From contig CAJNOP010000019.1 of NCBI GenBank assembly GCA_905250075.1, positions 1,917,396 to 1,981,395 of the forward strand: DNA of 64,000 nt, read 5' to 3'. Every line of letters starts with the position of its first letter. Position 1 is the stretch's first letter. Shown one piece after another: positions 33,401 to 45,579 of the stretch. Source of the stretch: Rotaria sp. Silwood1 (Eukaryota > Rotifera > Eurotatoria > Philodinida > Philodinidae). Below the pieces are notes generated by a model that worked only from the letters and a program-made list of their open reading frames with translations, was not told the origin of the DNA and ran no database searches. A program made the position numbers and the translations under genes.

Positions 33401-36400
33401 ATGATTTGTATTTTTCGTAGATAACTCAACATACATTTGTGATAATACAAATATTATTTCGGCAAATTTTGCTGGAGGCACTTGCTCAAGTGCTCTTAAA
33501 AGTGTATGATTATAAAGATGTATCACTAAATAATATTAGAAATTTTTTTTTCTAGTTAACTATTAAAATTTTCTATTCAAATCCAACTGGAATAGTAAAT
33601 GTGACTGTTACTCCAGTGACTGATAACCCAGAAAATGGTACAACCTTTGAACAAACATTTATTGTTCAATTTATTCAAGTAAAAGTTAAATTTCATTATT
33701 AAAATTGTCTTGAATATCATTGTTTCTCAGAATGATTCATCATCATCATCATCATCAGGCGTAGCACGTAATCCAGGTTATCTTCAAAGTGCTAATCTTA
33801 TAGTGGGTATCGAAAATGGATCTGCAGTCGAGTACGAATTCAATTAACATTTCATTAACAAGAAAAAAAACTTGTCTTGTTTTTCATAGACTATTGAGTT
33901 CTTCAAAGTTTTCAATCCTACAGCCATTATCAACTGGCTATTGTGACTTGACTAATACACAACGTATGCCAATCAGTTTTGGTGAAAATGTTCGTTCTAC
34001 TTGTAAATACAAGTAAGACATTCGATCGAAAACTCTTTTTTCTGTAATTAAAGTTATCTAATATCATATCTTGTATTCTATTCAACATATAGATTTAGAT
34101 TTAAATTAATCGACCGTGACAATTCATAATAATCTATTATTAAGTAAACTTTTTCTAATAATATAGCATAGAAACATTAGATTATAGTCTGCGAGAAAAA
34201 TTTCTGGGATATTTTTCGTACTATTTGCCATGAAGTTTTCATCGATTGTAAATAATGCGTGTCGAAGGAAAAACTATACTAAATCTCAGTGCTATTTGGT
34301 CTCGTTTCTCAATCACAAAAGGAAATTTTTTCTTAAGCTTAAGGATAGAGAATTCCAAGCTCTACAAAACGATCGATTTGGTATTTCAGACAACTTGATT
34401 TCATCAGCACAAAACTTAGAAGAAAAATACCTACTTAGTTGTTCAATTTCGACGATCAAAAAAACAACAAAGAAACTGATGAAAATTTTTTTAAATAAAG
34501 GTTCCAGTGAATTCTCAGCTATCTTACGAAATGTCTCCTTAAAATTTTGCATCTCTCGATACACGTTTCACAAGTTAAGAAGAAATATTTGGAAGTAACA
34601 GAAGCGAAGGTATCGGACAAAATCATTTTTTGATAGGAAAAAGCGGGTATTGATCACACATTTGACAGCAAAGTGAGCCCTAATTCACTTTCCACAAACT
34701 TCACTCTTCAAATGTGTGATTAAATCTCATACAGTACTGTGCGATGATGAGAGTGACATGTTTAAAATGAAGATTTACTTCATAGAATAAATTCTTAGAA
34801 GATCTCGCCCGCTCGTTCGAATAGCGAAAACTATAGCAGACAGAAGTTCCAAAACAATGAAAAACAGTATGAATTATGGAAAATATCGAAAGCAATTGCT
34901 ACTTACTTTCGTGTGAGACTTCATGTTCAATTAGAAGAGTTTCCTAAATATTGGCATTTACACTCATCTCTAATATTGTCCTTGAATAGATTGCTAGTTA
35001 ATTTCCAGATCTCTCGGAATTTTTTCTTTAAAATATTAAGAAATCTTTCTTTTTTGCCAATTTTATTTATTGGCCTTGGAGTCGATTGTTATAGATCCTT
35101 CTGACAGATCTATGTCACCCTTATTTTCTAATTTAAAAAATCTAATCTTTTCATGGTCAATTTAATCTTGAAACAGTTCTGTTCAGAATTAAATTCTATA
35201 TCCGCTAGCATAACAGTAAATCTTTCATAGAACAAGTCTGCCGTTTTGAAAACATAATTTCCCGAGGTGCTCTCAAAAACACCAACAGTTGTCAATTTCA
35301 AGTCTTTCTCTAGTAAATACTACCCTCGTGAACCTTGACAAAGTTGTTGGGACAAAGAACATAAAATTCTCTATCTATGGATGTTAAACAATTCGCTTTT
35401 GGCATCGGTTTTACAAAAAAATCAATCAGCATTAGGGGCGAATTGGAAACCGCCCAGTTGATTGAATGAATAGACATTAATGTTTTAAATTTGGCGCTAG
35501 CATAGTTAAACTTATTTGAAAAATAAAGTAGATAGTTTTATAAAGTTTCGAAGTCTCTATTTCTTTTTAGAGATCTACAAAAATCGGTCAAAGAGAAAAA
35601 TCTCTATCTGTTATAATCTTCACAACAAAAACATATTTACAATTGTCAGTTTTTCAAACTCTTTCTATTGATACGTTTCTTAATGAATGAATAGAACGAA
35701 AAATATCTCAGAAATTTTTTATCGCTAGATAGTTTATGTTTGAAACTATTGTGTTGATAGCAAATGACAATGTCTCGTTTATTCAATAGAATATGAGAGC
35801 TTTTCCCTATAATAATAATGTCATATATATGCTTACATTCAGAGTCAACTTGCATACAAAACTATTAAGGAATTATGATCGAGTGTTCCGAAACTTCGGG
35901 CGAGAGGCAGATTTTGTAAACTAAGCATAATAAGCTTTTTTTTTGTTGAAATTTCTAGTTTAACGATACTTGAATATTAGTTCATCTCTTTTTTTTTTCA
36001 ATATAGTGTATCAACTACTCAAACAACCTGTCCTAATCTCTATGATTTACTTATGCCTATTAATTCAACTAATTTGTATGTAGCTGCTTATAGTAATTCA
36101 GATCAGTTCAATATTACCACTGATTGGTTACCAGTCATATCATGTGTATCCGAAATAGGATCTCCAAGTAATCGTCTATGTCAAAATGGTATTAAGATAA
36201 GTCCAAGTGTGAATGGTTTGTGTGATGTTAAATTAGATATTCAAATAGCTTATACAAAGATTGGTTCTATTAGTAATCCACAATCTGTATTGAGCGCAGT
36301 TATCTTTCATTATCAAGGAAGAGTAAGAGAACATTGATTTGAATCATTTTGGGTTCTTGTCTTTTTTCTTTCTCTTATGTTTATTTTCTTTTATAGACAG

Positions 36401-36624
36401 TGGCATCAACAGATCCATTAAGTGAAACATTACTTGTTATGGAAAGTGTTACTTTTCAAGATATATCAATCACACCTGTTACTGAACAAGGTCAAATACC
36501 ATCACCAAATGCTCGTTTACCAGCCGATTTCTTCTATCCATTCTCTACTAATCAAGCAACGAAATTTATGAAATACTCATTATTTCATTATCTTTTGATT
36601 AGTATTCTTTTTAGTCTCATGTAG
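30453..36624 (+). CDS. tectonic (TCTN), ciliary transition-zone protein
   Basis: Twelve exons: 30453-30549, 30609-30735, 32240-32366, 32999-33107, 33177-33283, 33348-33366, 33421-33503, 33556-33678, 33731-33831, 33890-34012, 36007-36322, 36397-36624. They sum to 1560 nt and 519 residues. A signal peptide (about residues 1-18) precedes the Cys-rich tectonic signature (GSCTCDLTASKCDVSCCCDL, residues ~33-57). A long beta-rich extracellular region with many N-glycosylation sites follows. The C-terminus is hydrophobic (SLFHYLLISILFSLM), consistent with a single-pass or tail-anchored form. Tectonics belong to the MKS/B9 complex that gates the ciliary membrane. The protein is a little shorter than vertebrate TCTN1-3, and paralogue assignment is not possible by eye. 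Exon 9 carries a run of Ser codons (TCA repeats). Exon 3 must use the second AG (GATAG|TGG), as the first gives a stop. Introns 2, 3 and 10 are 0.6-2.0 kb and hold repeats. Confidence 0.9.
30890..31400. repeat. foldback repeat, family 3 copy (tectonic intron 2)
   Basis: The left arm (CTAAAAGGATTTGACTTTCT, then AAACTATCGAATTTCGTTTC) is the reverse complement of the right arm (AGAAACCTAAATACTTTTAG, with GAAGTTTCAAATCAAAATTA). The centre is near 31130. The right arm also matches the end of the 22-23.4 kb insertion. Confidence 0.65.
34013..36006. other. 2 kb tectonic intron 10, non-coding
   Basis: An intron between phase-matched exons. It contains overlapping open frames on both strands (34230-34598 plus, 34313-34564 minus) whose mutual overlap and AT-driven Lys/Phe/Ser composition argue against coding. 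It probably includes eroded repeat DNA, but no clear inverted repeat was resolved. Confidence 0.5.
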
Positions 36625-37320
36625 ATAATGGAATTTTAAATAGAATACGTCGTTTTTGTTTTTGTTGTACGTTATTTCTTAATAATTAAAACTAATAGAC
36701 TTCTAACTTTTGCTAGTTATTTTTTCTAATATGTTAACACAGTGGTCATTGCATTACAATCGATTGACCATCTTCTATCATTGGAGTAACAGTCCATAGA
36801 TGTTTCTAGTTATAGTATCCATGTATTTAATTAAAGTTCTTGTCAACAAACAAGGTATATAAATCGAAAGCTTTTTAGGAAATTTCGGTACTGACGAATT
36901 CGTGAGAAAGAAATTCTAAGAATATTGTATAGGATATTCCAAAAGTTTCTAAAATATTACATCTATCAGAAATTCAACAATCAAGTCAATTCTTGACGCA
37001 GACTTTAGAAAATAATACTCTGAAGCTACTGTCCTCTTGATCTACACAAGGCCAACATCCCTAATTTATTTTGTTAAGGAGATATAAAACTCTTCCTGAG
37101 ATCTTCGATTACAATTAATTGACCGATGGTGATCCAGAAATGTAGCTAGGTAGCGATAATTTATCATACTAAGTCGAATGGAGATATTTACCATTAGGTT
37201 TGAAATGATGTTACTGTGATATCCGGATAAATGTCAAGAATAAATGCTTGGATTTAGTGGTATAATTTATATAGAAACAAAAATCAAATTAAAAAGAAAA
37301 GAAAAATAAAACGAATGTTT
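36625..37320. other. convergent 3' region, tectonic / coiled-coil gene
   Basis: About 700 bp of AT-rich DNA between two converging genes, presumably their 3' UTRs and poly(A) signals. No gene or repeat was identified. Confidence 0.5.
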
Positions 37321-38064
37321 TTATTGAGCTGATAAAAATAAAGTTTGCGGTAATTGTTTTGTAAGTATATCAATCTGTTCATTATATTGTTTTAATGATT
37401 GATTTTGTTCACGTAACACTTTAATATGTTCTCGTAATTTTTCTAAAGCTTCTTCATGTAATTGTTCAGTTGTTTGAATAAATGTTTCAATAGTTTTTTG
37501 ATTATTTTCAAAATGTTCTTTTTCTTTATTAATCAATTCTTGTTCATGTATATTTTGTTCTAAAGCAAGCTCAATATGCTCAATGGCTTTTTGAATATGA
37601 TCTTCTTCTGCTGATTGTTCATCTATTTCAATATCTAATTGATCTTGTTTTAGTAAATTATCAATATGATTTGCTATTCGTTGATTTTCTTCATAAAGAC
37701 GATGAACAAGATCATGAACTTGTTGCGCATCATTTGTACTTGTTGTTGAAGTAACTAAAGCTGATCGTGTATCAATTATAACTGATTCAAGATGAAATAA
37801 TAAAGATTGGCATAATTCATTATTGTTATTATTAGATGATTCACATATATTGCGTACTTGTGCCATATGATATTCAAAATCAGACATAACCTTCAGTAAA
37901 AGAAAATAGATAGTAATTTTAAAAAAACAAATAAATTTCATATGTAGAATATAATTTACAGCTGATAGTTGACCAATATGTCGATGAATATCGATTTGTT
38001 TTCGTTGTAATTCATTGACTGAATAGCGTAAAATCTCCAATGCAGTCGTATGACTATCATTCAT
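37321..38064 (-). CDS. coiled-coil protein of unknown family
   Basis: Two exons (38064-37960 and 37890-37321) separated by a 69-bp intron give 224 residues from ATG 38064. The protein is almost entirely helical and polar: an N-terminal helix (ALEILRYSVNELQRKQID), an Asn-rich linker (SSNNNNNEL), then long Glu/Gln/Leu coiled coils (EEDHIQKAIEHIELALEQ; ALEKLREHIKVLREQNQSL). There is no catalytic motif and no membrane segment. The intron is a multiple of three with no stop, so reading through adds 23 mainly hydrophobic residues; splicing (donor gtaaat, acceptor TTACTGAAG) is preferred because the coiled-coil pattern resumes. A TTGTTTTTAG acceptor lies 36 nt before the ATG. The general style fits a centrosome, cilium or trafficking scaffold, but I do not recognise it. 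Confidence 0.75.
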   Translation of the reverse strand: MNDSHTTALEILRYSVNELQRKQIDIHRHIGQLSAVNYILHMKFICFFKITIYFLLLKVMSDFEYHMAQVRNICESSNNNNNELCQSLLFHLESVIIDTRSALVTSTTSTNDAQQVHDLVHRLYEENQRIANHIDNLLKQDQLDIEIDEQSAEEDHIQKAIEHIELALEQNIHEQELINKEKEHFENNQKTIETFIQTTEQLHEEALEKLREHIKVLREQNQSLKQYNEQIDILTKQLPQTLFLSAQ

Positions 38065-38639
38065 ATTTGTTGTTATTGATTCTGAATGTATTGGAATTTT
38101 CTAAAAACAAGAAATATATAACACAAAGTAATATAAGTATTTTTCTTTTTGTTTATTCCCTTTTTCACTGTCGACAACCATGATATATCTATAAATATGT
38201 AAAATACAGAAATGAGTGTGTGTATTTATTGGATTAGAACAAGAAAAATATAGACATGTGATAGAACAGCTGATTGTTTTCCTTCATTTGATAGAAAGCA
38301 GTTATGTGAAGAATACGATAGCATCATTCATAAAGAATAAATAAAAATTAGGTTTCGTCTTGTTTCGCTTAGTTCTATATAGTAGTCTTTATGACGTAAT
38401 TTTCTTTTGAAAGTATCAAGGTTTAGCAGTAGAATACAACATGACAATTTTTTTAAAGATTTTATAAAAGAATGTCATGTTTTAATATTACTTTGTGTTA
38501 ATTAGTTTTATCATGGAAAAACCCATATGATTGAATTTCATACACATATTCAACTGTCTTTATATTGAGTATCTGAAAGAAAGAAAACACTAAATATATC
38601 CTTGTTTTTTTATTGAAATTGATAAAATCATTTTAATTT

Positions 38640-39440
38640 TCAGCTATTAAGTTTTTCTAGAGCTGGTAAACAAGTTCTAACCTTACAAAATGATGATAGA
38701 ACAGATATTGGCAGATGTCTGAACCATGAAAACAGCGTTTTGGTGAAATTTATTTTCTGGTCCAACCCTGAGGGGGGGAATAGGGGTGAATTTTTCAACC
38801 AAAAAAACAATTTCTCAAAAATATCTGAAATACATATAGACCGACTCAATTTTTTATGCTGATTCGGAATGTGATATTAGTTTTGATCAAATCGTCATTT
38901 TTATAACAGAAATCGGCTAGAAAAAATGCCAAAAAGGCTCAAATTCATGCCAGTGTACGCCTTTTTCAGTTTTTTTGGGCACTTGCTGAAATTTTTTTTT
39001 CAAACTCTTTATCTGAAGTTTGTAGAGGGAAAAATGCTCTATAAGGTACGCTAAATTAAAGTTTCCCCCTAGGTCTTTTATCATAACAGAAAACAGGTTA
39101 CATCGAAAAAAAATTGATTAAAAAAATTTGAATTGTTTTGGTGAAAAAAACTTTTTTAACGCCAAGACTTGTTTAAGAAAATAATAAAAGGTACATTTTT
39201 GTAGACTTTTACGCGTTCTTTCGAATGAGATGTCTCCCGACCAGAACGGATAAAAAATGGCCGAGATAATGACAAAACAAAAAAATGGTTATTTTTTTGC
39301 GTTTCTCAGGCCTTCTTCCTATTTTAATGCATATAACTCAGTCAGAAACCGTCGTGGAAGCCAAAAAATTTTTTCGTAACCTTAGTTTTGACTGACTGGC
39401 AAACTCTCTCTTAAGTATTTAGGAAAACGCATAGCAACAA
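38640..39440. repeat. compositionally distinct segment, likely dispersed repeat
   Basis: The segment contains G and C runs unusual for this window (CCTGAGGGGGGGAATAGGGG; AGTTTCCCCCTAGG), many poly-T/A tracts and repeated AAAAAATTT-type phrases. No open frame has a family signal. It looks like an inserted repeat, but a second copy is not in this window. Confidence 0.35.
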
Positions 39441-40465
39441 GTGTTCCGTTGGACGCCATGTAAGCATTTTATTTTTACTCAGTTAACAAATGCGTTTGTG
39501 GCTAGGATACAGATTTCAATTCCATCCTATTTCATTAACTTCAAGTCTATATTGAAGCTAACACTACAATTTCAACAAGGTTAACCGGTTTTTACTTAAC
39601 ATTTACTAAAATAAAGTTTAATTCATGATCTACTTATGGTTTATGAAGCTGCTACAGCATTAATTTAGTCAGTTGGATTGTGGCTAGTATTTTCTATATT
39701 CGATTAGACCTCTTATAATGTTTTTCAAAGAAATACTGTAGAATGATTTTTATCTGACGTCCATTTCAATGCCAACCATAACGATCAACCGAAGCTGAAG
39801 CAACAACGTGTGCACAATATGAAAATTCAGAAGAATTTTACAATGGAGTAACTTGAAGCACTATCATCCGTAACCCCATTGATGAGTTTGTAAAGACTGA
39901 CACATAAAAAGTTCGTCAGCGCAGTCACTTTAGGGTTGGAATGTGAAACTCGCATGTGTTTGCGAATTTGTTGACTCTGATTACCTTTGAACAAACTTTA
40001 TAAATTACACTAGTATATGCAGACACGTAACTAGATACGTGCATGCACACAAACAAGCATAGCTACAAATTCATTTTATTTATTTCATATGATTCTACCT
40101 TGAGTCGACAGAATACAAAATCCATCAATTCGATTTTCATCGATTCAAATTTGAATCGACGAACAAGATTAAAATCGAATATCAATGAAAATCGGATTAC
40201 ACGCGGGATAATCAAAAATAATTAGGGAAGTAGATTATTTTTCAATTGATTTCTATAGTTTAACCAATATCAATCATATTTTTTGCGAAAAGTGAAAATT
40301 CCGTCCAAAAAATGAAATTTTGACATCGGCAATAAAAAATAATCGTAATTTCCTCATGAATAGTTTTCATGAGGCTGTAGAATTGAGAATGACACTTCAC
40401 TAAGAAGACGAACTCTTGCTCTGAAGATATCTGTTGAATAGCATAGACTGAATATAGATATTAAA

Positions 40466-40690
40466 GTGATAGTTATCATGAGACATTCGCCAAGTACGCT
40501 TGAAGTCGATGAAGAATGTATGAAATTACTATGCATGAATCTAAAGGACAGCAAAAAAGCAAAGGAAAAAAATCTGACAAGCGTCACTTTTTCTGTTTGT
40601 TTCACGACGGTGCTTAGTGATGCAAAGCGAGCCTTATTATTACGTAGGAGATATCCAATTTTTCTCTTTCATCTTAGATGCAACAATTGA
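40466..40690 (+). CDS. possible small ORF or exon
   Basis: From an internal ATG at about 40478 the frame reads MRHSPSTLEVDEECMKLLCM and a Lys-rich continuation. A second frame at 41311-41505 ends similarly polar (LKDRLCDETDKQERIRQF). They may be exons of one small gene or chance. An antisense frame overlaps the first, which lowers confidence. Confidence 0.15.
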   Translation: MIVIMRHSPSTLEVDEECMKLLCMNLKDSKKAKEKNLTSVTFSVCFTTVLSDAKRALLLRRRYPIFLFHLRCNN

Positions 40691-41266
40691 TTGTTGATAT
40701 TGTCTAATGAATAAAGACAGATTAAACGATCGTCAGTCATTCTTTCCTTTCACTTTGTACAGGTAAAATGTGTTTCTCTCGCTCTTCTTTTCTATATTAC
40801 ACATACATTGTACATATCTATGTACACTTGTATTTCAACATAATCAAGTTTTTCTTTATCACTTAAAACTGATAATAAATCGAATAGTGTAAAAATAAAA
40901 TAAAATAGTAAAAATGAACTTTGGCAATTATAACTGTTCGAGCGCACTTTAACAAAAGCTTATCTTCATTTTTTGTTATCTCTGTGTGCACCTTTATGCT
41001 AATCAGCGCATGCACTTTTTTACAAGTGGATATCCATGTGTTTGTTCTTTTGTCTCTTCTCTCTTCACTCTTGGATAATTTCAAGAAACTCTCAGGCTTT
41101 CCTTCTGTTTAAACTTAAGGGTATCATGGAAGAAGATACCTGACGTCATCTTCATTATTATGTAGTCTAGGCAGGAGTAGAAGAGATACTTCTGTTATTC
41201 CATTCTTCTTCTCTGTTTTTTTTTTGTCTTTAGTTTTTTCTTTTCCTCATCCTTCAGTTTTACTTT

Positions 41267-41283
41267 TCTCTCTCTCTCTCTCT
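41267..41283. repeat. (TC)n microsatellite
   Basis: About eight TC dinucleotides in a pyrimidine-rich tract. Confidence 0.8.
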
Positions 41284-42266
41284 TGTGTGTATTGGATGAT
41301 GTATAAATAGTTGAAAAATTTTATAATAAGCAGAAGTAGGATCAAACAGAAAAAAGACCTTCACTTTATATTAAACGTTCGGTATAGAAGGAACTTTTAT
41401 GACAATAATAATATGAATGCAGTACTGAAGGATAGATTATGTGATGAAACTGATAAACAAGAACGAATCCGACAATTTCATCTTCAAGAAAGAAGTGACA
41501 AATGAACATTATTAGAAAACAGTCTAACAATATACATCGTTATTTATTATATTTTTTTTTGTGTCATGATCCTACTTAACCGATGGCACAACAACAAATA
41601 AAAAAACATATATATGTATAAATAATTGAATCAATTCAATGCAGAATTATATATTTGAATATACTATGTGAAAAAACATAAATAAGCATAAAGAGAACTA
41701 TGAGCGAATTCAAGTAGAATAACGAGCATTTCGACAAAAAAAACATAGAGTTGATATCATTGTGATCATCGCGTTAATGGAAAAAATGGTTAGCTAATCT
41801 TTCTGGATCACATTCGTATGGCATGTCTTTAGCAAAAGTTTAACGTTTTTCGTACCACAACTTCGATGCCATTTCAATTATTCCTATGGCATGATTTTGA
41901 TGTAAAATTCATCATTTTTTACGAATAGAAATTCTGCAAATAACTGGTGACTTTAAAAAACATGCATGTCTTTGTCTGTTTCATCATTAGAAATTTCTTT
42001 TTTCTTATTTCATGTACTTTGTTCTTCTTAGAATAATTCCTTTTCGAATTGATAGGCATTCAAATGTTTCATTTTTTGTAATCAGAGTATGACAGAATCT
42101 TCGTATTCTATGAATCGGAGAGCAATGTTTCGTCTATTATTCTTTAAAACAAAAACACACATTCTCAATTTTTTGTTTTCGGGGTACGATATTTTATTAT
42201 TTTTTGTGCACATTCACAATAACTTATTCATTGATTTTTAACAATGAAAAACAGAGAAAAAATGAA

Positions 42267-45200
42267 TTAATCAACATTAGGTTTTACATTAGCTGCATTG
42301 GAACGTAGTTTATTGAGTAATTCTTCATTAGTTTTAATATAACATTCACTAGTAGAGTTAGGTTGAAGTTTTTCTAAAACGAAAAAAGAAAAAGAAAGAA
42401 AATTAATATCAATACAATACTCTCATCAAAAAAATTCAAAATCGCATACCTGGTGTTACTTTTCCGATAAGATACCGAAATTTACCATCTTTTAATTTAA
42501 TAATATCTTTACAAACGTCTACCGTCTCTTGAGTAACTATTGTATGCTAAAAAAAACAATACGATCAAGAGAATAAAATTTGTCCTTAAAATCTTTCGAA
42601 AAATAAATAATTCTTACTGAAAAATCAATTTCTCGTAATGCATTTGTGTCATTTGCTTTGACACAAAGAAAAACAGCAAGTACACCGTCACAATTAATTT
42701 GGTTATTGGCAATCTAAAATTTATTCCGTATAACAATTTTTCTTATAAAACAATTCAATGAATACTTTGAGAACTTGAAGTGAATCATTTGATGACAATG
42801 CCTGAGCAATAGCAAAAGCATTTGATGTATTCAATCGATTTCCATTTATATTAAATTCTTCTAATGCACTATTTTGTTTAATACAATCAGCTAGAATTTG
42901 TCCACTATCAGGTCCTAAACCGTTCATTTCTAGATTGCAACGTTTCAAACGAACATTTTCCTAGCAATGAAAAAAACATAGTTACTTGATTATCTATGTA
43001 AAAGAAAAATAATGGATAGAGCAAAATTTCAACATTAATTTTTTTTTTTTAATATAGTGTTAAGATTGAAATATTGCAGAGACCTGGTTCGCTTTTTCTT
43101 TCTTTCTTTCTACAGAAAACAAAATGTCTACTGAAAAAATATATAAAATAATTTGATCGGAAATGTTTCCTAAAGATCAGAAAAAAAAATTAGAACAAAA
43201 GCTATGGAAACGCTCTTTCAAAATCTTAGTCATAACTTTTTTTATTCAAATATATTTATTTGACTTTTTTTCCACTTTTAACATTGGATGTTTTTAAATA
43301 TCATATTTATTTAACTATTTGTCACAACGACAGCTTTCATTTGATATTAAAATAATTAGTACTATGTACAAAGCACTGAATAAAAAAAACGATAGAATTA
43401 AAAGATCATTTTAACCTGAAAACAATGTTTTTTATCTATGTATTTCGGATTGCAACCTAGAACAGTTACTCACATGGCTAGTCGTTGTAAAAGACATCGA
43501 ATTTTCTTTTATTCGTATCATAGTAATCTCCTATTTTTACGTTATAAAGCTTTTTGTTGTGCCTTTTCGGACAAAAAAAAAATGATTTATTCTTCACAAT
43601 TTTGTATTACAATGTTATATCCCAACAAAACAAAATTAATACAGACTATCTGCCCTGTATATATCTATGCATACTTTAATTCCATTAACAAGATCCATGG
43701 CACTTCGTCCACGAAATTTATTCCAACTCAAATCAATTGATTCTAATGAATCGTTGCTGCCTACAAAAATTCAATGGATAAATTAAATTTAAACTCTATC
43801 AAAAGTATATCTTACTAATAAATGCACCGAGTACTTTACCACACTGTTCACCAAAACAATTGTGACTTAAATCGAGTTCACGTAATATTTTGCTTTGCTA
43901 TAATTAAAGTGAATTATTAATTTTTCGTATACAAATCGTTGAAATCATTTTCTTTTTTTTGTAATATAGACGGATGAACCAGTTATTATAATACAATGTG
44001 AATGAAATACTTCAAATAGCAAGAAAGAAAAGAATTCATAATTTTCTTTTTTAATATCGTGAATTCATTTTTATTCATATACGAAATATTATTATTTTTT
44101 TTATTCTAAATAATTTCTTTATATGTTTTCTGATTTACATAAGATTAATTCCCGAAAAAGTAAATAAAATATAAAATATATATTTATTTACTTCAAATGC
44201 TTCAATTAATAGTGCAATATCAAGTTCATTGAATTTATTTCCTAAAATAATAATTAATATTCATAGAAAAGAAAAAAAATAAATTTGTAATAAATTTTTT
44301 CATACCTGATAAATTAATTTTTTTCAAATTTCGATTTAATGTTAATAGTTTACATATTTCTTTGGTACCTTCATCACCACCGAGTCGATTATCAGCAAGA
44401 GACTATTATATAACAATAGTTAGATTCAGTTTTTTCTTTAATCTTTCTTACTTACTAATTCTGTAATTGAATCATTTGTTAAAATTAATTGTGTAATATG
44501 TTTTGTTGCTTGTTGTTGTAAATAATTACCATCTAAGAATAAATGTTCAACACTAAGATTCGTCTATAAACATAAAAGAAAAGAAAAATAAATTATTTTC
44601 ATAATCAAAATAAATTCATATACCCAAAGTGTTTTCGTTATAGCTCGAATATCTTCGGTATTAAATTGATGATAACGTAAAATCATTTCACTATCTTGTA
44701 TATGTGCCATAAAATATGAACATGGAATTATTTTTGCTTGTTGACATAATTCACGATATTGTTCTCTACCTGTCGGATCATGATCATTTTGTACAATAGA
44801 TTCTATTTTAAAAAAAGATGATTTTTCGAAAACAAAAAGAAAACAATTTTATTTAAATTGAATGTGTACCTGTTTCAATATCAGTATCGTAACCGTCATG
44901 AGATAATATAGCATTATTTTCACTTGATGGTGAAGATGATATATCATCACCTATACTTATATCATCATCATCGTTATCATCGTCATCATCAATTGCAAGA
45001 AGATGAGGTGAAAATGGTTTTTGTTCTTCGTCGTCGTCGTTTTCTTCTTCTTCTAGTCGAGGCGAAATTTTTGGTGGAATTCGATGTGGCATTTTCTTTC
45101 GAAGTTCTTCTAAAATTGTTTCATAAACTTCATCTTGTTGAATTTCAGTAAGAAATGATGTTGGTATAAGTGATAAATCAGATAAATTTAATACTTCATC

Positions 45201-45579
45201 AATATTTGTGTCTAAACGAAAGAAAAAAGAAATTTTCAAAACATATTTCAATTATTTATTTTTGAGCAAAATACCATCAACTTCAGTTATAATTTTAATT
45301 GGTTGTGGATAATTTGATTGTTGCGGATTCATACCGACAATGATTGATGTCGTTGCACTACTTATTCTTGTTGTACCAGAAATTGGCCTTGGTTGAACAC
45401 CACCACCAACAAGTCGTTTCGATGTCGAAGCAGTTTTTTTCGATGTTACTGTTGTTATAGTATTTGTTCGATCTCGTATACGAGCTGTATCTGTGTGTAC
45501 ACGCTAGATATAAATAATAATAATAAATTAATTAAGACGAAATTTTAATTGATGTACTTGATGACTTTTTACAGGCATT
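42267..45579 (-). CDS. LRRC74-like leucine-rich repeat protein
   Basis: Thirteen exons: 45579-45559, 45503-45275, 45211-44870, 44802-44624, 44563-44456, 44402-44306, 44241-44192, 43897-43816, 43760-43675, 42960-42766, 42713-42618, 42546-42450, 42373-42267. They sum to 1689 nt and 562 residues. The N-terminal ~200 residues are disordered, with Thr/Ser-rich and Asp-rich (IDDDDDNDDDDIS) stretches. Then comes YRELCQQAKIIPCSYFMAHI, the motif that precedes the repeats in LRRC74A/B, followed by about eight RNase-inhibitor-type LRRs (LSVEHLFLDGNYL, LRELDLSHNCFGEQC, LESIDLSWNKFRG, LEEFNINGNRL). Vertebrate LRRC74A is about 490 residues; the extra length is the acidic N-terminus. The function is unclear; a role as a protein-binding scaffold is inferred. 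The acceptor TTCTTCACAG lies 4 nt before the ATG. Other LRR_RI proteins such as DRC5/TCTE1 or LRRC34 are less likely. Confidence 0.82.
43085..43250. repeat. dispersed repeat in LRRC74-like intron
   Basis: It matches 29330-29470 in the IFT20 intron (AATTTGATCGGAAATGTTTC block). It lies in the 714-bp intron between exons 43760-43675 and 42960-42766, the only long intron of this gene. Confidence 0.5.

Larger units (their letters stand above)
38101..42266. other. 4.2 kb intergenic region
   Basis: Between two minus-strand genes. It includes an odd GC-richer, homopolymer-rich segment (38640-39440), a perfect 18-bp palindrome CGATTCAAATTTGAATCG (40141-40158), a weak plus-strand ORF (40466-40690), another at 41311-41505 and a (TC)n run at 41267-41283. 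The remainder shows nothing I can name. Confidence 0.45.

Noticed and set aside
34230..34598. 122-codon plus-strand frame in tectonic intron 10
   Set aside because: An antisense frame overlaps it almost entirely, the composition is AT-driven, and the phase-matched flanking exons show it is intronic.
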